Source: an uncultured Collinsella sp. (GTDB lineage: Bacteria > Actinomycetota > Coriobacteriia > Coriobacteriales > Coriobacteriaceae). Taken from it: 7,584 nucleotides of DNA. The stretch covers positions 1 to 7,584 of the forward strand of contig CABUTL010000057.1 in NCBI GenBank assembly GCA_902494375.1, read 5' to 3'. The stretch's first letter is position 1. Every line of letters begins with the position of its first letter. This document shows positions 1 through 5,589 of this stretch, in pieces. The notes under the pieces are model-generated. The model had not been told where the DNA came from, searched no databases, and saw only the letters and a list, made by a program, of their open reading frames with translations. The translations under genes and the position numbers were made by a program.

Positions 1-544
<544 letters not shown>

Positions 545-554
545 CCCAATTGCC

Positions 555-591
555 GCGCGGGACAAATTCATCACCAGCGTTTGCCCCGCGC
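555..591 (+). other. Imperfect hairpin between the amino-acid ABC ATPase and the amidotransferase gene
   Basis: GCGCGGG (555-561) pairs with CCCGCGC (585-591). After one mismatch, CAAA (563-566) pairs with TTTG (580-583), leaving a 13-base loop. It begins 10 bases after the ATPase stop codon. No T-run follows on either side, so it is not a canonical intrinsic terminator. It could act as an mRNA 3'-end stabiliser or a weak attenuator before the next gene. It also buries the TTG at 581, which argues against that codon as a start. Confidence 0.4.
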
Positions 592-631
592 ACCCCTGCG
601 CCATGTCCACCCGGATTCGAAAGCAACACCA

Positions 632-1441
632 ATGATCGGAACACGTACTTCCTCGTCCTATACCCCGCATGTCGACGTCGCCCCCGCCGACCGTCCGCTC
701 ATCCTCGTCGCGCCGCGCTGGGAAGAGGCAGAGCCGTTTTTAACCGAGATGCTCTCCCCCAACGAGGAAATCGCAAGTGTCTTTGTCGATGCCATCCTTG
801 CCGCTGGCGGCCTGCCGCTGCAGATGTCCATCACCGAGGACATTGAGGTCATCCGTCATTACGTCGATATCGCCGACGGCATCGCCATTCCCGGCGGCCC
901 CGATGTCAATCCCAAACGTTGGGGCGATGATCGACCCTACGACCCCACCCTCTGCTGCGAGATTCGCGACCGTTTTGAGTTTAAGCTGGTTAACGAGGTG
1001 CTTCGCGCCAAGAAGCCGCTCTTTACCACCTGCCGAGGCACTCAGCTGCTCAATGTCGCCACCGGTGGCACCCTGTGCATGGACGTGCCGAGCCTGGGTG
1101 CTCGCGAGGGCCGCACGCAGTGGCGCCACACCCACGTGCTCAACGATCCCGCGCATCCCGTCGAGGTCGTGCCGGGCTCGCTGCTGGAGCGCGCGGTTGG
1201 CGGGCACAGGCTGATCCAGACCAACTCCGCACATCACTGCTGCGTCGATCGTCTGGGTAAAAGCACGCGCTTGGTCGCCAAGGCAACCGATGGCGTTCCC
1301 GAGTGCATCGAAGTCGAAGGCCAGCCGTTCTGCCTGGGCGTGCAATGGCATCCCGAGTACACCTGGCAGACGCTCGAGACCGACTTTAACCTGTGGAAGT
1401 CGTTTGTCGAGGCAGCGGCAAAGGTAAAGAAGGCCCGTTAG
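632..1441 (+). CDS. Gamma-glutamyl-gamma-aminobutyrate hydrolase family protein (class I glutamine amidotransferase-like, peptidase C26)
   Basis: Cytoplasmic hydrolase expected to cleave gamma-glutamyl amide bonds, as PuuD does on gamma-glutamyl-GABA. The sequence shows the family's landmarks: IPGGPDVNP (residues 87-95), the nucleophile elbow TTCRGTQLLN with catalytic Cys134, NSAHHCC (198-204), and GVQWHPEY with His240 and Glu242 completing the triad. With the ATG at 632 the protein has 269 residues, close to the usual length of about 250. An in-frame TTG at 581 would add 17 residues, but it lies inside a hairpin and has no good ribosome site. The ATG's own ribosome site is also weak. It follows an amino-acid importer ATPase on the same strand, so a role in processing imported gamma-glutamyl compounds or glutamine-like substrates is plausible but inferred. 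The specific substrate is unknown, hence no gene symbol. Confidence 0.9.
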   Translation: MIGTRTSSSYTPHVDVAPADRPLILVAPRWEEAEPFLTEMLSPNEEIASVFVDAILAAGGLPLQMSITEDIEVIRHYVDIADGIAIPGGPDVNPKRWGDDRPYDPTLCCEIRDRFEFKLVNEVLRAKKPLFTTCRGTQLLNVATGGTLCMDVPSLGAREGRTQWRHTHVLNDPAHPVEVVPGSLLERAVGGHRLIQTNSAHHCCVDRLGKSTRLVAKATDGVPECIEVEGQPFCLGVQWHPEYTWQTLETDFNLWKSFVEAAAKVKKAR

Positions 1442-1478
1442 CTCGCGAATCACTCAGGTTAAAGCCTCCTAAGCCAGA

Positions 1479-1510
1479 GGGGGCGGACACCAGCCACGGT
1501 GCCCGCCCCC
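1479..1510 (+). terminator. Hairpin terminator after the amidotransferase gene
   Basis: GGGGGCGG (1479-1486) pairs perfectly with CCGCCCCC (1503-1510). After one mismatch, CACC (1488-1491) pairs with GGTG (1498-1501) around a six-base loop. The + strand continues CTATATTT, a modest T-rich tail. It lies 37 bases after the amidotransferase stop. The minus-strand permease gene ends at 1552, so the same hairpin may stop transcription from both converging directions, although no T-run follows it on the minus strand. Confidence 0.75.
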
Positions 1511-1551
1511 CTATATTTGGTATGCTCGGTATGATCATCCCTCACAAACAA

Positions 1552-2370
1552 TCAAAGAAATCTCGACCGCAATCGGTCTACAGTAAAGCAAATGGCAAAA
1601 ACGCTTGCTACGTTTATTAGGCAGTCAATTAGAATCGAAATGCATTGACTATTCCCCAACGGGGTCACGCCACAAATCCACATGAGCATCGAGGCTGGAA
1701 GCGGAAGCATGGGAATGGCCCCGAGCTGTATGTAGACCGCTACGACGTTGACAAGCAGCAGCATGCCAATAGGACCGAAGCCGGACCCAAAATAGGAAAC
1801 AGCGATCACGCAAGAGACCACGTATGCAAGGCAGACGACACTCGCCAGAAGAAGTCGATAGCAAAATATATTCAGGTTGAAATACTGCTGAGCATCCAAA
1901 ACGATTACGCAGTTAAGACAGTACAAAACGACACTCGACAAGATAAACGCGCCCAAAAGGGCAAAAGAAGACAGCGCCACTCGCGCAACGATAGCGCACA
2001 CACGCTTCCCTCCCCGAGCTTCCGACAATCCCCAGGGTTCCTCAATAAAGCCCGAACTGACAAAGCGAGGCACAATGCAAGCCGCGATGAACGGAAAGAA
2101 CAATGCATGAGCCAACGGGGCTACGTTGAACAGCAGACCGCGAAAAACCTCTGCATTACCAAATAGAAGGACATCCTCTGCCGATAGCCGAAGCGTCGGG
2201 TCTGGGAAAAAGCCCAAGAAACTGTTCTCACGGAGGCTACAGAACCACATCGGGAAAGAATTAAGCTGCAATACCACCATGCACGCATAAATTACCAGGA
2301 TTAAGGCGTACGTCCATTTGCTCACATGCTTCAATTCTGAATGAAGGAATCTTCTAGTCTGACGAGCCAT
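1552..2370 (-). CDS. ABC-2-like membrane permease subunit, second of a pair
   Basis: Predicted integral membrane subunit of an ABC exporter. From the ATG at 2370 it has 272 residues with about six hydrophobic segments (near 21-37, 84-103, 126-157, 169-193, 198-217 and 244-262). An amphipathic cytoplasmic stretch, GFIEEPWGLSEARGGKRV (107-124), lies before the third segment. Its position and pattern match a similar stretch in the neighbouring permease, so the two look like diverged relatives. The ATG at 2370 is preferred because GGGGGTG precedes it by six bases. A GTG at 2388 would add six residues. It overlaps the upstream permease by 17 bases, which suggests translational coupling. No recognisable enzymatic motif is present. 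The ATPase neighbour and the paired permeases suggest export of, or self-protection against, a peptide or lipid-active compound, but the substrate is unknown. GC content is lower than in the flanking housekeeping-like genes. Confidence 0.8.
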   Translation of the reverse strand: MARQTRRFLHSELKHVSKWTYALILVIYACMVVLQLNSFPMWFCSLRENSFLGFFPDPTLRLSAEDVLLFGNAEVFRGLLFNVAPLAHALFFPFIAACIVPRFVSSGFIEEPWGLSEARGGKRVCAIVARVALSSFALLGAFILSSVVLYCLNCVIVLDAQQYFNLNIFCYRLLLASVVCLAYVVSCVIAVSYFGSGFGPIGMLLLVNVVAVYIQLGAIPMLPLPASMLMWICGVTPLGNSQCISILIDCLINVASVFAICFTVDRLRSRFL

Positions 2371-3178
2371 TGAGCACACCCCCAGCACGAAAGCTCACGA
2401 GAGCGTAAATCAATACCGATAGACAGCTGGCTGCCGCGCCATATCCCAGAAGCGTCAGCTGCCCCATATCGCTATACCCAAGGGCACATCCGACTCCAAG
2501 GTACGGCCCCGGAAGAAAGAAGATCCATCGCAAGGACGGTATGGGCGTCTGAAGGTAAGTTCCGTAGAGCGTCAAGCTCATGACAAATCCGATTATTACC
2601 ACAGCCCCGCTAAATACGGCGCTGCCTGTAATCCGATAGATGGTCGTCGTCTCCAACGCAACCGATATCACCAATACGGCGTTGACTATCATTGCAGGCA
2701 AAAATACAGTTAGCATGTCGTGCGAGTAGTTATGCCCTCCACGTATTATGGCTATTGCAAAATGAAGAAGGCAAAGCGCACTATATGCTGCGCCAATTAT
2801 TAAAGCAGACGAAAATGCATGGGCTAGAGCCCCATAAAAGCGGTTGAGACCTCTTGCTGAAGAAATTCGGTGTCCCTCTTCATAGCCGCGCTCCTGTAAA
2901 ATCGCCAGGCAAACGATGAGCGGAACGAACAGAGACGTGCCGGCAAAAGCACTGCGCACAAGGGACTCATCGGGTGCAGAAGGATCGATTACATTCCAGC
3001 AGAAACCAATATCCTTCCCAAAAACGCTATTGCCAAAGGCGAGCAACGTTGTTCCGTTTTTTAGAAAGACACCGAAGAGAAGGCCGAACGCCAGAATAAG
3101 CGCAAGACCAAACTTCGCCGGAAACATCCTGTGCAAACGCATCATATCTGCCTTTATGGGATGGATCGCCCGCTTCAT
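2354..3178 (-). CDS. ABC-2-like membrane permease subunit, first of a pair
   Basis: Predicted integral membrane subunit of the same exporter, 274 residues. Hydrophobic segments lie near 22-39, 80-94, 118-145, 157-175, 187-206 and 243-263, giving about six helices. A hydrophilic extracellular-type loop (about 40-78) sits between the first two, which is the layout of ABC-2 permeases of the bacitracin/lantibiotic-transport type. The cytoplasmic stretch ERGYEEGHRISSARGLNRF (96-114) resembles the equivalent region of the second permease. The ATG at 3178 overlaps the ATPase stop codon in an ATGA arrangement (3175-3178), which indicates translational coupling and a fixed ratio of subunits. The ribosome site is weak (AAGGCGG), as is common for coupled genes. 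No sequence signature fixes the substrate. Confidence 0.82.
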   Translation of the reverse strand: MKRAIHPIKADMMRLHRMFPAKFGLALILAFGLLFGVFLKNGTTLLAFGNSVFGKDIGFCWNVIDPSAPDESLVRSAFAGTSLFVPLIVCLAILQERGYEEGHRISSARGLNRFYGALAHAFSSALIIGAAYSALCLLHFAIAIIRGGHNYSHDMLTVFLPAMIVNAVLVISVALETTTIYRITGSAVFSGAVVIIGFVMSLTLYGTYLQTPIPSLRWIFFLPGPYLGVGCALGYSDMGQLTLLGYGAAASCLSVLIYALVSFRAGGVLNGSSD

Positions 3179-3936
3179 AGCGAGACCGCCTTCATCAAGC
3201 GCCTGTAATACTCTTTTAGAGATGGCGCCTCATCCCTTATGACGTCCATCGATTCCATTTTCAGCAGTTCACCGTCATGAATAAACACGCAACTTGTTGC
3301 AACTGATGCCAACTCATCCAAATCATGACTAGAGATGAGCATGGTCTTACCCTGCTCTCGATTCAATCGACCGATAAGGGCCCATATACTCTCGATGCCC
3401 AGCGGGTCCAACCCATTTGCTGGCTCATCAAAAATAAGCAGATCAGTGTCACCCAACAAAGCCGTAGCTATATCAAGTCGCCGCTTCATTCCCAGAGAAA
3501 AACTGCTCACGCTCTTTTTCTCATCGACGTCCAGCCCGACTAGGCCCAAGACGCGAGGAACCTCACGTTTCTCATCAAGCCCCCATTCCGCACATCGGAT
3601 TTTAAGATTCTCAACCGCGCTGAGAGATTGGTATGCTCCGCTGGAATCTGGCACATAGCCGACACGCGTCCGCATCAGGCTCAGGTCTTTTTTCGACTTG
3701 CCTCCAAAGAGCTCCACGCTCCCCGACGACGGCTCGCAGAGGCCCAGCACTATTTTAATAAGCGTGCTTTTACCCGCCCCGTTTGCACCAACAAGGGCAA
3801 GGAGCTCAGACTGATGCACCTCGAAGGAAACGTCATGCAAAACGCGCCGTCTCCCGTAGCGCTTTGACACCTTTGATAACTTTATCGCTGATGCGTTCAT
3901 TGGCCTCCCGTTCTGCTTGATAGCAAAACCGCTCAT
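3175..3936 (-). CDS. ABC transporter ATP-binding protein of an exporter (BcrA/CcmA-like)
   Basis: Cytoplasmic ATPase that powers the two downstream permeases. From the ATG at 3936 it has 253 residues: Walker A GANGAGKST (50-58), signature SLGMKRR (147-153), Walker B LLIFDEP (166-172), D-loop NGLDP, and H-loop SSHDLDE with His204. The SLGMKRR signature and a DEPANGLDP Walker B are typical of multidrug, bacitracin and lantibiotic-immunity ATPases. The Q-loop position reads GYVPD (Asp97) instead of the usual Gln. The start at 3936 is chosen because AGAAGG (3943-3948) lies six bases upstream. A TTG at 3966 would fall almost at the predicted transcription start, and an ATG at 3900 has its GGGAGG too close. 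It is the first gene of a three-gene operon, overlapping the next gene by four bases. A promoter with a putative operator lies immediately upstream. Confidence 0.93.
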   Translation of the reverse strand: MSGFAIKQNGRPMNASAIKLSKVSKRYGRRRVLHDVSFEVHQSELLALVGANGAGKSTLIKIVLGLCEPSSGSVELFGGKSKKDLSLMRTRVGYVPDSSGAYQSLSAVENLKIRCAEWGLDEKREVPRVLGLVGLDVDEKKSVSSFSLGMKRRLDIATALLGDTDLLIFDEPANGLDPLGIESIWALIGRLNREQGKTMLISSHDLDELASVATSCVFIHDGELLKMESMDVIRDEAPSLKEYYRRLMKAVSL

Positions 3937-3974
3937 ATCGTTCCTTCTTTCCTTTATCGTTTTCAATAGTTGTT

Positions 3975-3989
3975 ATTGTTTTTCGATAA
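3975..3989 (+). promoter_or_regulatory. Putative operator half-site over the -10 of the ABC operon
   Basis: ATTGTTTTTCGATAA on the + strand matches the half-site ATCGTTGTTCGATAA of the large dyad at 5001-5032 (read there on the minus strand) at 13 of 15 positions. Here it covers the -10 hexamer and part of the spacer, a classic repressor position. A small local inverted repeat (GTTATTG/CGATAAC, 3972-3990) overlaps it. The match is direct observation; binding by the nearby HTH protein is inferred. Confidence 0.45.
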
Positions 3990-4003
3990 CTCATATTTGT
4001 CAA
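3975..4003 (-). promoter_or_regulatory. Sigma-70-type promoter of the ABC exporter operon
   Basis: On the minus strand a perfect -35 hexamer TTGACA (4003-3998) is followed after 17 bases by AACAAT (3980-3975), a four-of-six match to the -10 consensus. Transcription would start near 3968, giving a leader of about 30 bases that contains the AGAAGG ribosome site of the ATPase gene. The -35 lies just behind the terminator of the upstream operon. A putative regulator half-site covers the -10. Confidence 0.65.
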
Positions 4004-4005
4004 GA

Positions 4006-4046
4006 TAATCTAAAAGAAGGGACCCGTGTTAGACACGGGTCCCTTC
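4006..4046 (-). terminator. Intrinsic terminator of the DUF2975-HTH operon
   Basis: A perfect 14-bp stem, GAAGGGACCCGTGT (4016-4029) with ACACGGGTCCCTTC (4033-4046), closes on a three-base loop. On the minus strand it is followed by TTTTAGATT. It starts 34 bases after the stop of the HTH gene. The next operon's -35 begins 12 bases beyond the stem, so the terminator separates two closely packed transcription units. Confidence 0.88.
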
Positions 4047-4080
4047 ACGCTGATACTTCGTTTTAGTTGTTCGCCTTAAG

Positions 4081-4410
4081 CTACTCGTCGCTCAAATCGA
4101 CAGCAAAGACTGATGTCGGAAGCGACGCCTCGTTGCCTCCGCCATCCCGCATCTGTCTCACGACATTTTTTGCGCGCTCGACAATAAGCTCCTCAAGCTC
4201 TTTCTCGCTCACGCGCTGAATAATATCTCCCGGTTGACAATCAAGCTCATCACAGATATCGAGGAGCGTCTTTAGGCGAATAGCTTTTATCTTTCCGTTT
4301 CTCAGCTTTGAAATATTAGCCGGAGTATGCCCCGTCGCCCGAATCAGATCAGCGCTGGTCTTTCCGGTCTTAAGCAGCTGCGTCTCAAGCTCGATGATGA
4401 GATAGCTCAT
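4081..4410 (-). CDS. Small Cro/CI-type HTH transcriptional regulator (YozG-like, DUF2975 partner)
   Basis: DNA-binding regulator of 109 residues. The N-terminal 68 residues form the compact HTH domain: LLKTGKTSADLIRATGH, then TPANISKLRNGK (recognition helix region, about 28-39), KAIRLKTLLDICDELDCQPGDII (41-63). The phrases TPANISKLRNGKIKAIR and LDCQPGDI are hallmarks of the short regulators that accompany DUF2975 membrane proteins in many Gram-positive bacteria. The 45-residue charged tail after the HTH (SEKELEELIVERAKNV and onward) is longer than usual in this family. The start has a perfect AGGAGG (4415-4420) four bases upstream, and this site overlaps the stop codon of the preceding gene, which suggests coupled translation. 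Its likely targets are the dyad at 5001-5032 and the half-site at 3975-3989. That is inference; whether it represses or activates is unknown. Confidence 0.9.
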   Translation of the reverse strand: MSYLIIELETQLLKTGKTSADLIRATGHTPANISKLRNGKIKAIRLKTLLDICDELDCQPGDIIQRVSEKELEELIVERAKNVVRQMRDGGGNEASLPTSVFAVDLSDE

Positions 4411-4418
4411 GTTTCCTC

Positions 4419-4979
4419 CTACACAAGCTCGTCAGACTGCTCTTGGAGCAGCGAGGCATAACTCCAGATCGCCGAGATGAACAAACAGACAACTGCGCCG
4501 ATAAGCGATCCCGCATCAAGGGTAACGCCTTGGCAAATCTCAATAACGAAGGAATGAGGAACGACGTAAAGCTCCAGTCCGCCAATGGTGAGATTGACCG
4601 ATCCGTAGGCACCAACAAACGAAACCGCGGCGTTAACAGCAAGAGCAAGGGCAAGAACACGGATAAGCCGCACATGCGCTCTGGTAAAAGGCGAGGCGCC
4701 TCGCGAGATGTTACGGCTGATCCCACACAAAACGACAAGCGAAATACCCACAACGAGTGCCAGGCACAGTCCGCTTGGGATAACGATGCACCCGCCATTG
4801 AGAAGCGTCACGACACCGAAAGAATCGACAGAAGCAACGTTTGCAATCGCATACCAGATCACGTAAACAACCAACGCGGCAAAAGCGACGAGCATCCCTG
4901 CAAAAACGGCTGCCATGCAAAAACCAAGCTTCCTGATATTTTCGCCCACCTTGGCCATACGCTGAACGCTGTTGGACAT
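4419..4979 (-). CDS. DUF2975 family membrane protein
   Basis: Membrane protein of 186 residues with four predicted helices (near 17-45, 65-86, 104-124 and 154-176). The cytoplasmic loop SRNISRGASPFTRAHVRLIRV (88-108) carries the SPFTxxxVxxIR pattern that marks the DUF2975 family. Members usually sit directly before a small Cro/CI-type regulator, as here, where the gap is eight bases. Their molecular role is not established. Membrane sequestration or sensing for the partner regulator is the usual guess. The frame stays open to 5081, but the ATG at 4979 is chosen because GAGGG (4987-4991) lies seven bases upstream, the extra 34 residues look non-coding, and the longer version would run through the operator dyad. 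The gene is first in a two-gene operon and has lower GC than the signalling genes to its right. Confidence 0.87.
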   Translation of the reverse strand: MSNSVQRMAKVGENIRKLGFCMAAVFAGMLVAFAALVVYVIWYAIANVASVDSFGVVTLLNGGCIVIPSGLCLALVVGISLVVLCGISRNISRGASPFTRAHVRLIRVLALALAVNAAVSFVGAYGSVNLTIGGLELYVVPHSFVIEICQGVTLDAGSLIGAVVCLFISAIWSYASLLQEQSDELV

Positions 4980-5000
4980 ACACTCACCCTCATCGACTCT

Positions 5001-5032
5001 ATCGTTATTCGAACAGTTTATCGAACAACGAT
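5001..5032 (-). promoter_or_regulatory. 32-base operator-like dyad upstream of the DUF2975-HTH operon
   Basis: Two 12-base arms, ATCGTTATTCGA (5001-5012) and TCGAACAACGAT (5021-5032), are inverted copies with 11 of 12 positions complementary and one G-T. They surround an eight-base centre. The centre lies about 37 bases upstream of the DUF2975 start codon, where the promoter is expected, although no convincing -10/-35 pair was found. It is probably an autoregulatory operator. One half recurs in the ABC operon promoter. Confidence 0.6.
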
Positions 5033-5121
5033 ATGGATTGCATGCGGAAAGCCCCGCCAGTGCGCATAGGCCATTCACCAATCAGAAAGGGTGAGAGCGG
5101 TTTATTGGACACGTATCGAAC

Positions 5122-5185
5122 GAGAGTGGATAATCTCCCACTTTGAGGCCGCCACCGGGCCTAAAACGGGAGATTATCCACTCTC
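5122..5185. repeat. Perfect 18-bp inverted repeat forming a long hairpin
   Basis: GAGAGTGGATAATCTCCC (5122-5139) is exactly complementary to GGGAGATTATCCACTCTC (5168-5185). Inside, AGGCC (5146-5150) pairs with GGCCT (5158-5162), and TTT (5142-5144) pairs with AAA (5164-5166), leaving a seven-base loop, so nearly all 64 bases can fold. It begins 24 bases beyond the Hpt stop on the minus strand. There is no T-run on either side. It may terminate or protect the Hpt transcript, or it may be a dispersed palindromic element. No target-site duplication was seen. Confidence 0.7.
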
Positions 5186-5209
5186 ATAGTCATCAAAGCA
5201 CACAAGCTC

Positions 5210-5566
5210 TTATTCAGCCGCCTCGCGCAGGGCCGACAACGTGGCCGCATATTGCTGCTGCAGCGCATGCATTCCCTCGCGAGCGCCGTCAACGGCATCG
5301 GCGCCGCGCAGCGCCTCGGTCACCACAACCGCCGGCTCGTACAGATTATCGAATCCCAGGTTCTGGCTCACGCCCTTGAGCGTGTGCGCTGCCATAAACG
5401 CACCTTCGGCGTCTCCCGCCGCCATGGCGGCCTCCAGCTTGTCCATGCTCTCGTCATCTAAAAACTTGAGGGCAAAGCGGGCAAGCATTTCCCCGCCCAT
5501 CAGCCGAGCGCACGCGTCATCATAATTAGCGCCGATCTTCTCATACGCCTCACGCATGGAAATCAT
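5210..5566 (-). CDS. Hpt domain histidine phosphotransfer protein
   Basis: Small cytoplasmic phosphorelay carrier of 118 residues, essentially a single Hpt four-helix bundle. The phosphorylatable histidine is His61 in AAHTLKGVSQNLGF (59-72), which matches the family signature HxLKGxxxxxG. It would pass phosphate between a hybrid kinase receiver and a response-regulator receiver. The gene starts 23 bases after the REC/HD-GYP gene, with AAAGGAG about nine bases before the ATG at 5566, so the two form an operon. A second in-frame ATG three codons later is less well placed. No histidine kinase lies in the window, so the phosphate donor is unknown. The receiver of the neighbouring protein (Asp323) is the obvious partner by context. 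Confidence 0.93.
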   Translation of the reverse strand: MISMREAYEKIGANYDDACARLMGGEMLARFALKFLDDESMDKLEAAMAAGDAEGAFMAAHTLKGVSQNLGFDNLYEPAVVVTEALRGADAVDGAREGMHALQQQYAATLSALREAAE

Positions 5567-5589
5567 GGATTAAAACTCCTTTGGTCAAA

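Noticed and set aside
581..631. TTG at 581 as the start of the amidotransferase
   Set aside because: It lies inside a hairpin, has no placed ribosome site, and adds 17 residues before the family's usual N-terminus. The ATG at 632 fits better.
740..1453. Minus-strand open frame of 237 codons
   Set aside because: It is antisense to the amidotransferase gene, whose catalytic motifs are clear, and its translation shows no family features. It is an effect of high GC.
1645..2166. Plus-strand open frame of 173 codons
   Set aside because: It is the reverse shadow of the second permease gene: highly charged, without motifs.
4443..5069. Plus-strand open frame of 208 codons
   Set aside because: It is antisense to the DUF2975 gene, has a charged low-complexity translation, and runs through the operator dyad. 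It is not a credible gene.
4980..5081. 34-residue N-terminal extension of the DUF2975 protein
   Set aside because: The ATG at 4979 has a well-spaced GAGGG, and the extension would cross the operator dyad and promoter region.
5122..5185. Hairpin as a CRISPR repeat or insertion-sequence terminal repeat
   Set aside because: There is only one copy, no spacers, no transposase and no target duplication in the window.
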